A program made the position numbers and the translations under genes. A stretch of DNA of 64,000 bases from Halomonas borealis (GTDB lineage: Bacteria > Pseudomonadota > Gammaproteobacteria > Pseudomonadales > Halomonadaceae), in assembly GCF_004798905.1 (NCBI RefSeq), contig NZ_SDMO01000004.1:161920-225919 (forward strand), written 5' to 3'. How positions within the stretch are numbered: position 1 is the stretch's first letter; each line of letters opens with the position of its first letter. This document shows, in pieces, positions 49,241 to 59,592 of this stretch. The notes under the pieces are model-generated. The model was not told where the DNA came from, ran no database searches, and saw nothing but the letters and a program-made list of their open reading frames with translations.

Positions 49241-50317
49241 ATGCGCAGACAAGGGTGGGTCCTGGCCGTCACGGCGGCACTGGGGCTGTGGTTCTTCATC
49301 AGTATCGAGCCGGTGCTGATGCCGTTTTTCATCAGCATGGTGCTGGCCTATCTCGGCGACCCGCTGGCCGATCGACTGGAGGACAAGGGCCTGTCGCGGC
49401 GGCTGGCGGTATCGGTGGTGTTCCTGCTGTTGACGCTGGTCATCGTGTCGACGCTGGTGCTGGTGATCCCGCTGCTCGGTCGCCAGGTCGGTCAGCTGGC
49501 GCAGCTGCTGCCGGTGGCCCTGAACTGGGTGCAGGTCACGGTGTTGCCCGAGATCCGTAGCCTGACCGGGATCGACCTGGGGACCGACTTCGAGCAGCTG
49601 CGCCAGACGCTGCTCGACAACTGGCGCGAGACCGGCACCGTGGCCGCGACCCTGCTGGCCAAGGTGTCCCAGTCGGGGTTGGCGGTGGTCGCTTGGGTGG
49701 GCAACCTGGCATTGATTCCGGTGGTCACCTTCTATCTGCTGCTCGACTGGGACGTGCTGGTGGCCAAGCTGCGTGGCTCGCTGCCGCGCCCGTGGGAGCC
49801 GGCGGTGACGCGCCTGGGGAAGGAATGCGACGAGGTGCTGTCGGCCTTCCTGCGCGGCCAGCTGATCGTGATGCTGTGCCTGGGCATCATCTATGCGCTC
49901 GGCCTGACCCTGCTGGGCCTCAAGTTCGGGCTGTTGATCGGCCTGCTCTCGGGCCTGGCCAGCATCGTGCCCTACCTGGGCGTGATCGTGGGCATCAGCG
50001 TCGCCGGTCTGGTGGCCTTCTTCCAGTTCGGCGACTGGCTGATGCTGCTCGCCGTGGCGGGGATCTTCGGCTTCGGGCAATTGGTCGAGAGCCTGGTGTT
50101 GCAGCCCAAGCTGCTCGGCGACAAGATCGGGCTGCATCCGGTGGCGGTGATCTTCGCCGTGCTGGCCGGCGGCCAGTTGTTCGGTTTCACCGGCATCCTG
50201 CTGGCGTTGCCGGTGGCCGCCATGGCGATGGTGGTGTTGCGTTATCTTCACGAGCGTTATAAAAACAGCACACTTTATGATGCGGGTCACGGTCCCCAGG
50301 ACGAGGAGTCACCATGA
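49241..50317 (+). CDS. AI-2E family transporter
   Basis: A 358-residue integral membrane protein with about eight spans and the family motif pattern VVTFYLLLDWDVL and LPGASIVPYLGV-like SIVPYLGVIVG. Family members include the autoinducer-2 exporter TqsA and Na+(Li+)/H+ antiporters, so the transported species is not certain. Its position between purM and hda is conserved in Pseudomonas. The stop overlaps the hda start as ATGA. Confidence 0.9.
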   Translation: MRRQGWVLAVTAALGLWFFISIEPVLMPFFISMVLAYLGDPLADRLEDKGLSRRLAVSVVFLLLTLVIVSTLVLVIPLLGRQVGQLAQLLPVALNWVQVTVLPEIRSLTGIDLGTDFEQLRQTLLDNWRETGTVAATLLAKVSQSGLAVVAWVGNLALIPVVTFYLLLDWDVLVAKLRGSLPRPWEPAVTRLGKECDEVLSAFLRGQLIVMLCLGIIYALGLTLLGLKFGLLIGLLSGLASIVPYLGVIVGISVAGLVAFFQFGDWLMLLAVAGIFGFGQLVESLVLQPKLLGDKIGLHPVAVIFAVLAGGQLFGFTGILLALPVAAMAMVVLRYLHERYKNSTLYDAGHGPQDEESP

Positions 50318-51015
50318 GTCGAGCACCCGCGCAGCTCCCGTTGGGCGTGGGGCTGCGTGACGACGCCACCTTCGCCAACTTCCACCCTGGCCCCAACGCG
50401 ACCCTGGTCGATCGTTTGAAGCGGCAGTTGGATGACGACGGCGAGCCGTTTCTGTATCTATGGGGAGGCGAGGGTGTCGGGCGCAGCCACCTGTTGCAGG
50501 CCGCCTGTCACGCGGCCTCGGATCGCGACCGGCGTTCGCTCTATCTGCCGCTGAAGGAACTTGGCCATTTTCCGCCGCTGATGCTGGAGGAGGTGGAGCG
50601 GCTCGATCTGGTGGCGATCGACGACATCGATCGTGTGGTGGGGCGCAAGCGCTGGGAGGAGGCCCTGTTCCACGCCTTCAACCGCCTGCGCGATGAGGGC
50701 CGTCGGCTGATCATCGCCGCCGAGGCGCCGCCGCGTCAGCTGGCGGTCAAGCTGCCTGATCTGGCCTCGCGGCTGACCTGGGGGATGACCTTCCATGTTC
50801 AGGGGCTCGGCGACGACGACCGTCTGGCCGCCCTGCAACTGCGCGCGCGGATGCGCGGCATGCAGCTGCCCGACGAGGTGGCACGCTATATCCTGCATCG
50901 CGGCCCGCGCAAGCTCGAGGCGCTCTTCGAGGCGCTGGGAACACTCGACCGTGCCTCGCTCTCCGCCCAGCGCAAGCTGACCATTCCGTTCGTCAAGCAG
51001 TCGCTGGATTGGTAG
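50314..51015 (+). CDS. hda: DnaA regulatory inactivator Hda
   Basis: Hda, bound to the sliding clamp, stimulates ATP hydrolysis by DnaA and so prevents re-initiation. The 233-residue AAA+ protein resembles DnaA domain III: a P-loop GGEGVGRSHLLQ (Arg in place of Lys, as in other Hda proteins), AIDDIDRVVGRKRWEEALFH and the arginine-finger region. The clamp-binding N-terminal segment APAQLPLGVGL is visible. It is coupled to the AI-2E gene. Confidence 0.94.
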   Translation: MSRAPAQLPLGVGLRDDATFANFHPGPNATLVDRLKRQLDDDGEPFLYLWGGEGVGRSHLLQAACHAASDRDRRSLYLPLKELGHFPPLMLEEVERLDLVAIDDIDRVVGRKRWEEALFHAFNRLRDEGRRLIIAAEAPPRQLAVKLPDLASRLTWGMTFHVQGLGDDDRLAALQLRARMRGMQLPDEVARYILHRGPRKLEALFEALGTLDRASLSAQRKLTIPFVKQSLDW

Positions 51016-51033
51016 GCCGACGGCGAGCCGTGT

Positions 51034-51912
51034 TCACCGTGGCGGGCCACACAGCCACCGGGCGTCGAAACGGAAGGCGTTGATGACGTCGTCCTGAGTG
51101 AAGCCGTTGTCGGTCAGGGTGTCTTCCCAGGCCTGGGTGTTACGGTAGTCGAGTAGTACCTCGTCGAAGGCGTCGCGAAGCGCCGTTGCACCCTCGGGGA
51201 AGGCGAAGGCCCCCCAGCTACGCACGATCTCCCCATCGATCTTTGGGTCCTCGAAGTTCTGGACCACCTCGACCTCGGCGCTGCGCGCATCCAGCTGGCT
51301 CACCGTGAGCCCGGTGCCGGCGTAGGCGTCGGCCGCGTCGTCGAGCAGGGTGTCGATGGCCGCCGCATTGTCGTCGATGGTCACCATGCGCTCATCCGGC
51401 ACGCCCAGCGTCGCCATGATGTCGACCTGGGTCGCGCCCGCGAGTACCGCGACGCGGATATCGTCACGTTCGGCGAAGTCGGCGTAGCCATCGATCTCGA
51501 GAGGGTTGGCGGCACGCACCAGCAGGCCTTCGCCGTAGGAGGTGTTGGGCGCGGAGAACAGCACCCGCCGGCAGCGTTCGGGGCGAATCGCCATCTCGGC
51601 GGCGGCCATGTCGAAGCGGTCCTCCTCGAGGCCGGGGATCAGCTCGCCGAAGGGGGCCACCACCCACTCGATGTCGTCGATGCCGAGCTCGCCGAGGACG
51701 TGACGCGCCACCTCGGGCCCCGGCCCCTGACCCTGGCCGTCGTCGTCCAGATACCCATAGGGCGCCTCGTTGGCCACCGCGACGCGGATGCTGCCGCTTT
51801 CCTGCAGCTCGGCGAGGTCGGCGGCCTGTGCCGAGCCGGCGATGGCCAAGGCCAGCGGCAATGCCCAGCCGGCCAGGGGCCGACGGCCGAATCCGTGCGT
51901 GTTCCTCTCCAT
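51034..51912 (-). CDS. Family 3 solute-binding protein, EhuB-like
   Basis: A 292-residue periplasmic binding protein: signal peptide to about residue 30 (AIAGSAQA), IRVAVANEAPYGYLDDDG, IPGLEEDRFDMAAAEMAIRPERC and a C-terminal Cys (ARWLC). The pattern recalls EhuB, the ectoine/hydroxyectoine binding protein, which would suit a halophile, but other amino-acid binding proteins look similar. No permease or ATPase gene is adjacent. ATG 51912 gives a cleaner signal peptide than ATG 51945. Confidence 0.8.
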   Translation of the reverse strand: MERNTHGFGRRPLAGWALPLALAIAGSAQAADLAELQESGSIRVAVANEAPYGYLDDDGQGQGPGPEVARHVLGELGIDDIEWVVAPFGELIPGLEEDRFDMAAAEMAIRPERCRRVLFSAPNTSYGEGLLVRAANPLEIDGYADFAERDDIRVAVLAGATQVDIMATLGVPDERMVTIDDNAAAIDTLLDDAADAYAGTGLTVSQLDARSAEVEVVQNFEDPKIDGEIVRSWGAFAFPEGATALRDAFDEVLLDYRNTQAWEDTLTDNGFTQDDVINAFRFDARWLCGPPR

Positions 51913-52003
51913 GTCGTCTCTCCCGTCCGGGCTCGCGACGCGCACGCATCGCGAGCATCGCCTTCAGGGTAGAAGGCGGCTCGTCGGCGCGCCATCGCTG
52001 TGC

Positions 52004-52576
52004 TCAGCGGTTCAGCTGCAGCTCGCGATGCTGGCCCTCGGACAGCGAGACCTGATGGATGATGATGCGTCGCCGCCCGTCACTGGGGTCGACCAGGCTA
52101 GCGGAGACATAGAAATTGCCGGCGGGCAGGCCGCGCAGCACGAAGTAGCCGTCGGCATCGGTGCGGGTGGTGTGGGTATAGGCGCGGGCCCGGGGGTCGG
52201 CGGGGGCCACGCTGCGCCCGGCCAGGGCCTGCTCGGCGGCTTCGGCGGAATAGGTGGTGATCGGGGCCACCGAGACCGTCTGCGCGTCGCCGGCCACGCT
52301 GCCTGCGGCGGTGTCCAGGGTCAAACGGCCGCTGAGCGCGGCGTTGCCGGTCTTCTCCAGGTCGGCGTACTCGTCGGCGGGGAAGGCCACCTGGCGCGGC
52401 ACGCGTCCCTCGCTCGAGGGTGTGGCGTCGGGGGCCTCGCCGCCGATGTCGATCACCTCGGCGGGCTCGCGTCGCGTGGCGCCGTCGGGGGGCAGCATCT
52501 GGCAGCCGCCAAGGATCATGCCCAGCAGGATGGGCAGGCAGGAACGCGGCATGGCGCGCTTCGTGTCGCTCGTCAT
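52004..52576 (-). CDS. Putative lipoprotein with carboxypeptidase-regulatory-like domain
   Basis: A 190-residue protein with a lipobox (ILGGCQ, Cys about residue 25), an Asp/Glu/Pro-rich linker and a C-terminal beta-sandwich resembling carboxypeptidase-regulatory-like domains (TRTDADGYFVLRGLPAGNFYVSASLVD). It is probably anchored to the outer membrane. Function unknown. It lies 91 bp upstream of the EhuB-like gene on the same strand. Confidence 0.78.
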   Translation of the reverse strand: MTSDTKRAMPRSCLPILLGMILGGCQMLPPDGATRREPAEVIDIGGEAPDATPSSEGRVPRQVAFPADEYADLEKTGNAALSGRLTLDTAAGSVAGDAQTVSVAPITTYSAEAAEQALAGRSVAPADPRARAYTHTTRTDADGYFVLRGLPAGNFYVSASLVDPSDGRRRIIIHQVSLSEGQHRELQLNR

Positions 52577-52721
52577 TGCACTCTCCCATGAGGGGGTTGG
52601 CCCTGTGCGGGGGAAAGCTTAACGCAAACGGCGCGCGAAAGGGCCCTCGCCACGGCGATGCCTTGCAAGCCGGCGGGTGCGCCACCATGGTGTAAGGAGG
52701 CCATCAGCGAAGGAGCGTAAC

Positions 52722-54101
<1,380 letters not shown>

Positions 54102-54128
54102 TTGGCGTGCCCGGGCCGTGCGGCGGCG

Positions 54129-55193
54129 TCAGTCGTCCTGCTCGCGCTCCCGGGCTTCGTGCATGGTGTCCACCGCGTCATGATGTTCCTCGGTCGTCGC
54201 CGTGGGCGTGTCGTGCTCGTCGGCTCGGGACGGCCGATAGCAGAGGGTGGTCAGGATGGGGAAGTGATCCGAGCCGAAGCCTGGCAGGCGGCGCATTTGC
54301 TTGAGGGTGAAATGCTCGCTCGAGAAGACGTGATCCAGAGGCCAGCGCAGCAGGGCATGCTGGGCGTGGAAGGTGCTGAACATGCCGCGCCCGCGACGCG
54401 GGTCGAGCATTCCGCTGACCCGGCAGAACAGCCGCGTGCTACGCGACCAGGCTACATCGTTGAGGTCTCCCGCCACCACGGTGGGCACCGGGTGGCGATG
54501 GATGTGCTTGGCGATCAGCATCAACTCGCCGTCTCGCCACAGCGACTCTTCGCTCTCGCTGGGCGCCGGCGGGCGCGGGTGCAGGGCGTGGAAGCGGATA
54601 TGATCGCCGCTTGCGAGTTCGATACCGCAATGGATGGAGGGAATATCGTCCTGGATCAGCCATTGGACTCGCGGGTCGACGAGGGGGCGGCGCGAGTAGA
54701 GGTGCATGCCGTAGAGGTTGTCCAGCGGCACGCGCACGGCATGGGGCCAGTCGTCGCCGAGCCCGGTGTCGAGACGCTTCCCCCACCAGTCATCGGATTC
54801 GAGCGTCAGGACCAGGTCGGGATCCTGGGCGTGGATGATCGCCAGCAGGGCGTCGCTGTCGCGGTTGGAGGTCAGCACGTTGGCCACCAGCAGCGACAGG
54901 CAACGGTCGGGACGATCGTCGTGGGCGCGTGCCACCTGGACGGGCCAAAGGGGCGTCCAGGGCAGGATGTAACGCAGCTGGATGAGCAGCACCGTGCTTC
55001 CCACAGCGGCGATCCAGGGCGTCATGCCCGGCTCGGCCAGGGGCGATGCGAGCGCGCAGACGGCGCCGCCCAGGGCGATCTGCAGTCGCGGAAACTCGCA
55101 GGCCCGTAGCCACCACCAGTGCCCGGGGACCCGCGCGATCAGGCTTGCCAGCAGCAGCAGGACCGCGATCCCGCCGAGCAACCATCCGAGCAT
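54129..55193 (-). CDS. Endonuclease/exonuclease/phosphatase-family membrane protein
   Basis: A 354-residue protein with two or three N-terminal membrane spans (MLGWLLGGIAVLLLLASLIA; then a segment near residue 55-85) and a C-terminal EEP domain: LLVANVLTSNRDS, VVAGDLNDVAWS and the terminal GSDHFPI catalytic motif. The Asp/Asn and His of these motifs form the metal phosphoesterase site. Substrates in this family range from nucleic acids to lipids. The last ~30 residues are Asp/Glu/His-rich. ATG 55193 puts the first span at the N-terminus; a longer frame exists upstream. Confidence 0.85.
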   Translation of the reverse strand: MLGWLLGGIAVLLLLASLIARVPGHWWWLRACEFPRLQIALGGAVCALASPLAEPGMTPWIAAVGSTVLLIQLRYILPWTPLWPVQVARAHDDRPDRCLSLLVANVLTSNRDSDALLAIIHAQDPDLVLTLESDDWWGKRLDTGLGDDWPHAVRVPLDNLYGMHLYSRRPLVDPRVQWLIQDDIPSIHCGIELASGDHIRFHALHPRPPAPSESEESLWRDGELMLIAKHIHRHPVPTVVAGDLNDVAWSRSTRLFCRVSGMLDPRRGRGMFSTFHAQHALLRWPLDHVFSSEHFTLKQMRRLPGFGSDHFPILTTLCYRPSRADEHDTPTATTEEHHDAVDTMHEAREREQDD

Positions 55194-55356
55194 GGGTATC
55201 GTCTCCAGCGTGATTCGTAGAAGGGGCGTGCCGTCACGCCCGCAGCCTACGTGATTGATCTTGCCCCGGGTAGCCGGCGCCGGGCTATCGCGGTGGCCGA
55301 ACGTCGGGTGCGACACATGGCCAACCCAGCCCCTGACGACCGGATAGGCCTGGCGG

Positions 55357-56166
55357 CTAGATCACCTTGCGGCGCAGCAGGCCCGTTACTGCCTCGCCGA
55401 CCAGCACCAGGGCGATGATGGCGATCAGGATAGTCGCCACGGTGGGCCAGGCGAAGGTGTCGATGGCGCCTTGCAGGATCATCCCGATGCCGCCGGCGCC
55501 CACCAGCCCTAGCACCGTGGACTCACGGATGTTGATGTCCCAGCGCAGGATGACGATGGCGAAGAATGCCGGCATCACCTGGGGCACCACCGCGTAGGCG
55601 ATGACCTTGGCCTTGGAGGCGCCGGTGGCCTCCATGGCCTCCACCGGACGGCGGTCGATCTCCTCGATGGCCTCGCCCATCAGCTTGCCGATGAAGCCGA
55701 CCGAACGGAACATGATGGCGAGTATCCCCGCCAGCACCCCGGGGCCGAAGATCGCCACGAACAGCAGTGCCCAAATGATGGTGTTCACCGAGCGGCTGGA
55801 GACCAGGATGAAGCGCCCCAGCCACAGGCAGGCGCGGTTGGGCGTGGTGTTCTGGGCGGCGATGTAGGAGACCGGCAGGGCGATGAAGATGGTCAGCATC
55901 GTCGCCAGGGTGGCGATGTGCACCGTCTCGATCATGGCCGCGATGATCTCGGAGAGCCGGGCCGGGTCCGGTGGCCACATGCGCGCGCCGAGGCTCGAGA
56001 TCTGGTTGGGGGCGTCCCACACCCAGGGCCAGAAGATATCGATGTCGCTGACCACCCAGATCACCACCATCAGGGTCAGAAGCATCGCGCCGTAGCGGAT
56101 CAGTTGCTGCTTGGGGTTGTGCCGTCGCCAGATGCGTTCGGCCAAGAGGTCGGCATCGTCTACCAT
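55357..56166 (-). CDS. phnE: Phosphonate/phosphite ABC transporter permease (second)
   Basis: A 269-residue PhnE-type permease with six predicted spans and the binding-protein-dependent permease loop EAMEATGASKAKVIAYAVVP (the EAA-like motif). It is the last gene of phnD-phnC-phnE-phnE and overlaps the preceding permease by 7 bp. Two permeases would form a heterodimer with PhnC. The N-terminus is a soluble leader of about 22 residues. Confidence 0.93.
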   Translation of the reverse strand: MVDDADLLAERIWRRHNPKQQLIRYGAMLLTLMVVIWVVSDIDIFWPWVWDAPNQISSLGARMWPPDPARLSEIIAAMIETVHIATLATMLTIFIALPVSYIAAQNTTPNRACLWLGRFILVSSRSVNTIIWALLFVAIFGPGVLAGILAIMFRSVGFIGKLMGEAIEEIDRRPVEAMEATGASKAKVIAYAVVPQVMPAFFAIVILRWDINIRESTVLGLVGAGGIGMILQGAIDTFAWPTVATILIAIIALVLVGEAVTGLLRRKVI

Positions 56167-56975
56167 ATCTTCTTCCTTACCCAGCCGCTGACGCCTTCAC
56201 TGGCGAGGATCACCGCGATGATCACCAGCAGGATGGCGAAGGCGAAGTCGTAGTCGTAGCGCCCGAAGGCGTTCATCAGGGTGCTGCCGATGCCGCCGGC
56301 CCCCACGATGCCCACCACCGCGGAGGCGCGCAGGTTGCTGTCGAGCTGATACATGGAGAGCCCTACCTGGCGGGGCAGGATCTGCGGGAACACGGCGTAG
56401 CAGAGCGTCGCCAGGTAGCCGGCACCGGTGGAGCGCATCGCCTCCACCTGTCCCCAGTCGATCTCCTCGATCTCCTCGGCGAGCAGCTTGCCGACGAAAC
56501 CAATGGAGTAGAGGGTCAGGGTCAGGATCCCCGCGAGCGGTCCGAAGCCCACCGCCGCCACGAACAGGATGGCGACGATCACCGGGTGGAAGCTGCGCGA
56601 GACGATGATCACCGCGCGCCCCAGCAGATAGATGGGCAGGGGGGCGACGTTGCGGGCCGCCATCACCGCGAAGGGAATGGACAACAGCACGCCGAGCAGG
56701 GTCGCCAGGATGGCGATCTGCAGGCTCTCGGTGAAGCCGGTGAGCAGCAGGTCGAAGCGCGACAGGTTCGGCGGGAAGCCGCCGCCGAAGATGCGTGCCG
56801 CCCGGGGCAGCCCCTCGCTGATGCGCTCCCAGTTGAAGGGCAGGGTGCCTAACGCCCAGACCAGGTATACCACCAGCACCACTAGCAGCCCATAGCGCAC
56901 CCACGGATTGGCGATGAAGGGCGGCTTGCGCCAGGTGCGTGGCGGTGCGGACGCCTCGCGGTCACTCTTGGCCAT
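56160..56975 (-). CDS. phnE: Phosphonate/phosphite ABC transporter permease (first)
   Basis: A 271-residue PhnE-type permease with six spans and the EAA-like loop VEAMRSTGAGYLATLCYAVFP. It overlaps phnC by 14 bp and the second permease by 7 bp. The two permeases share the same architecture (KLLAEEIEEIDWG here, KLMGEAIEEIDRR in the other), evidence for an old gene duplication. Confidence 0.93.
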   Translation of the reverse strand: MAKSDREASAPPRTWRKPPFIANPWVRYGLLVVLVVYLVWALGTLPFNWERISEGLPRAARIFGGGFPPNLSRFDLLLTGFTESLQIAILATLLGVLLSIPFAVMAARNVAPLPIYLLGRAVIIVSRSFHPVIVAILFVAAVGFGPLAGILTLTLYSIGFVGKLLAEEIEEIDWGQVEAMRSTGAGYLATLCYAVFPQILPRQVGLSMYQLDSNLRASAVVGIVGAGGIGSTLMNAFGRYDYDFAFAILLVIIAVILASEGVSGWVRKKIW

Positions 56976-57759
56976 CGCTCACCTCCTCCGCGGCGGGTGG
57001 GGCGAGCTCGTCCTCCGGCGCCTCGATGCCGCCGTAGATGGCGTCCAGGGCCTCCTTGTCGAAGTCCGCGGGGGAGCCGTCGAAGATCATGGTGCCGTGG
57101 CGCAGCCCGACGATGCGGTCGGTATAGCTCCTGGCCTGGGCCACGTTGTGGATGTTGATCAGCACCGGCAGCGACAATTCGCTCGCCAGGCTCTGCAGCA
57201 GCACCATGATTTGCTCGGAGGTGCGTGGGTCGAGCGAGGCCGTGGGCTCGTCGGCGAGCAGCACCTCGGGCTCCTGCATTAGCGCCCGCACCACGCCCAC
57301 GCGCTGGCGCTCGCCGCCGGAGAGCTCATCGGCGCGCTTGTTGGCGTAGTGGGCGATGCCTACACGCTCCATCAGCACGAAGGCGCGTTCGATGTCCGCG
57401 TCCGGGTAGCGGCGGGTGATGGCCTGGAAGAGGTTCACGTAGCCGAGCCGCCCGGCGAGCACGTTCTCCATCACGGTGAGGCGGTCGATCAGGTTGAAGC
57501 CTTGGAAGACCATGCCGATCTTGCGCCGGGCCCGGCGCAGCTGGCCGTGGCGCAGCGTGACCAGCTCGGTGCCGTTGAGCTTGATCGAGCCCGAGGTGGG
57601 CTCCACCAGGCGGTTGATGCAACGTAGCATGGTGCTCTTGCCGGCGCCGGAGGCGCCCACGATCGAGACGACGCTGTTGTCTTCCACGGTCAGGTCGAGC
57701 CCCTTGAGGACCGGCTCGTCACGACCGTAGCGTTTGATCAGGTGGGATATCTCTAGCAT
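56962..57759 (-). CDS. phnC: Phosphonate/phosphite ABC transporter ATP-binding protein
   Basis: A 265-residue ABC ATPase with Walker A GASGAGKST (about residues 36-44), signature LSGGERQRVGVVRAL, Walker B VLLADEPTASLD and the switch His (NIHNVAQ). It powers uptake through the PhnE pair. The C-terminal 20 residues are acidic (EDELAPPAAEE). A strong hairpin lies in the 78-bp gap between phnD and phnC. Confidence 0.95.
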   Translation of the reverse strand: MLEISHLIKRYGRDEPVLKGLDLTVEDNSVVSIVGASGAGKSTMLRCINRLVEPTSGSIKLNGTELVTLRHGQLRRARRKIGMVFQGFNLIDRLTVMENVLAGRLGYVNLFQAITRRYPDADIERAFVLMERVGIAHYANKRADELSGGERQRVGVVRALMQEPEVLLADEPTASLDPRTSEQIMVLLQSLASELSLPVLINIHNVAQARSYTDRIVGLRHGTMIFDGSPADFDKEALDAIYGGIEAPEDELAPPAAEEVSDGQE

Positions 57760-57792
57760 GTGGGGTCCGTCGAGAAAGGGTCACCAAGACGA

Positions 57793-57823
57793 CGGCGCCG
57801 GCCTTCCCGGAAGGCCGGCGCCG
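57793..57823 (-). terminator. Intercistronic hairpin between phnD and phnC
   Basis: An almost perfect 31-base palindrome, with arms of up to 15 bases starting CGGCGCCGG. No T-run follows on the minus strand, so it probably stabilises the phnD message and lowers downstream expression, giving excess binding protein. Confidence 0.6.
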
Positions 57824-57837
57824 CGAAGTCGCGAGGG

Positions 57838-58851
57838 CTACTGGAGGTTGTCGGGGGTGTACTCGACGCCGTTGGCATTCTGGATGGTGCGGATGACCTT
57901 CCAGTTGTCCTGATAATTGATGGGGATGAACTTCTCGACGCCCTCGAACTCATCGCCGAGCTCGGTGCCCGCGAAGTCGAAGCTGAAGAAGGCCTCCTCG
58001 ATCTTGTCGACCAGGTCCGGGTGGAGGTCATGGGCGTAGTTGTAGGAGGTGGTCGGGAAGCTGTCGGATTCGTAGATGATCTTCACGTCCTCCGGATCAT
58101 AGAGGCCGCGGGCGGCCATACGATCGACCACTTCCGAGGCCACCGGGGCGGCGTCGTAGTCCTGGGCCACCACGCCGAGCATCGACTGGTCGTGGCTGCC
58201 GGAATAGACCACCTCGTAGTCCTCGCCGGGCACGACGCCCATCTCCGGGAACAGCGCCCGTGGGGCCTGGTTGCCGGAGTTTGAGGTCGGCGATGTGTGG
58301 GCGACCCGCTTGCCCTCGAGGTCTTCCATCTCGTCGATACCGGAATCGACGTGGGTGTAGAGCTGCAGGGTGTAGCCGAAGCGCCCGTCGTCGGCGCCCA
58401 TCAGGGCGAAGGGCACTGCGCCTGCCAGGTTGACGGCGAAGGGCGTGGGGCCGGTGGAGAAACCGGCGATGTGCAGGCGGCCGCTGCGCATGGCCTCGAC
58501 CTGGGCCGAGTTGGACTGCACGGCGAAGAAGTGAACATCGCGTTCGGTCACCGCCTCGAGGTGCTCGATGAACGGCTGCCAGATGTCGGAGTAGATGGCC
58601 GGATCCTCGACCGGGGTGTAGGCGAAGATCAGGGTGTCCGGATTGGCCCACTTCGATTCGTCGGCGGGGCGGTCGGCGACCATGTCGCCATTCTCGTCGC
58701 AGTAGATCTCGGCCAGGGCACCGCGCTCGCATCCCTCTTGCGCCTGGGCCTGGCTCGCCAGCAGGGCTAACGGCAGCAGCGTGGACAGGGCGAGGGGGAC
58801 AAGCGGGAAGGTGCCGGATCGGGCGAAAGAGTGGATCATGGGGTGCCTCAC
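57838..58851 (-). CDS. phnD: Phosphonate/phosphite ABC transporter binding protein
   Basis: A 337-residue PhnD-family protein with a signal peptide (ending SQAQA, about residue 37). Conserved segments: ADESKWANPDTLIFAYTPVEDP, GFSTGPTPFAVNLAGAVPF, HTSPTSNSGNQAPRALFP and YSGSHDQSMLGV; the Ser/Thr-rich loops bind the phosphonate or phosphite group. It is the first gene of the operon, divergent from a histidine phosphatase. No C-P lyase, phosphonatase or ptxD is present here, so the ligand is open. Confidence 0.93.
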   Translation of the reverse strand: MRHPMIHSFARSGTFPLVPLALSTLLPLALLASQAQAQEGCERGALAEIYCDENGDMVADRPADESKWANPDTLIFAYTPVEDPAIYSDIWQPFIEHLEAVTERDVHFFAVQSNSAQVEAMRSGRLHIAGFSTGPTPFAVNLAGAVPFALMGADDGRFGYTLQLYTHVDSGIDEMEDLEGKRVAHTSPTSNSGNQAPRALFPEMGVVPGEDYEVVYSGSHDQSMLGVVAQDYDAAPVASEVVDRMAARGLYDPEDVKIIYESDSFPTTSYNYAHDLHPDLVDKIEEAFFSFDFAGTELGDEFEGVEKFIPINYQDNWKVIRTIQNANGVEYTPDNLQ

Positions 58852-58898
58852 GATTATTGTTCTGGCGCATTTGTTTTGTTGAATGTTCGGATATCGAC

Positions 58899-58937
58899 AT
58901 GGTGATTCGCCGATGATTGAATCCGAATACTCACCAT
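58899..58937. promoter_or_regulatory. Inverted repeat in the phnD-phosphatase divergent region
   Basis: ATGGTGA (58899-58905) and TCACCAT (58931-58937) are exact complements 25 bases apart, with further imperfect pairing (TTCG against CGAA). It lies 48 bp upstream of phnD and 25 bp upstream of the phosphatase start. This is a candidate shared operator. Confidence 0.4.
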
Positions 58938-58961
58938 CAATCTAGGGTTTGTCACGAAACC

Positions 58962-59558
58962 ATGTCAAATACTTTCCCTCCCGCTAGGGACTGGCGAAAT
59001 CGCTATCTGCTGATGCGTCACGGTCACAGCCAGGCCAACCAGGAGGGGCGCATCATCAGCGCGCCGCCGCGCGGCCTGATGGAGTTCGGTCTGTCTCCTC
59101 GAGGGCGCGACCAGCTCGATGCCCTGTTGGCCGACTGGCGGTGGGCGAGCCCCCAGCGCATCCTGCACTCGGACTTCCGACGCACCACCGAGACCGCCGA
59201 GCGAGTCGCCATGCACTTTGGCCGGGCACTCGTCGCCGAGCCGCGCCTGCGGGAACGCCATTTCGGCGAACTCGAGGGGCAGAGCGATGCGCGTTATGCC
59301 GGGGTCTGGGCCCAGGACGCCAGCGACCCTGGCCGGTGTCGGGACGGCGTCGAGCCGGTCACCGAGGTGGCGGCGCGTATGCGGGCCGTGATCGATGAGC
59401 TGGAACGCGAGCAGCGCGGCGAGACGATTCTGCTGGTCAGTCACGGTGACCCGCTGCAGATCCTGCTGACCGCCCTGGAGGGGCGTGCGCTGAGCCGCCA
59501 CCGGGAGCGTGAGCCCCTGGCGCCGGCCAGTATCACGATGCTGCCCGCCGCACCATGA
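58962..59558 (+). CDS. Histidine phosphatase family protein
   Basis: A 198-residue phosphoglycerate-mutase-like phosphatase. The catalytic histidine is in LLMRHGHSQAN (about residue 19), with LREREHFGELEG-type LRERHFGELEG and a second His in LVSHGDPLQ. Such enzymes remove phosphate from small molecules. It is divergent from phnD, so a role in phosphorus metabolism is possible but unproven. ATG 58962 is preferred; ATG 58917 adds 15 non-homologous residues. Confidence 0.88.
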   Translation: MSNTFPPARDWRNRYLLMRHGHSQANQEGRIISAPPRGLMEFGLSPRGRDQLDALLADWRWASPQRILHSDFRRTTETAERVAMHFGRALVAEPRLRERHFGELEGQSDARYAGVWAQDASDPGRCRDGVEPVTEVAARMRAVIDELEREQRGETILLVSHGDPLQILLTALEGRALSRHREREPLAPASITMLPAAP

Positions 59559-59592
59559 AGTTGGGCGGTGGGGTTCGGGTGGCACCGCCGGG

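Noticed and set aside
50464..50499. Missing Walker A lysine in Hda (GVGRSH)
   Set aside because: Hda proteins, including that of E. coli, normally carry Arg there.
58949..58968. Pho box before the histidine phosphatase
   Set aside because: Two TGTCA-like segments occur but are 13 bp apart instead of the 11-bp periodicity of PhoB half-sites.
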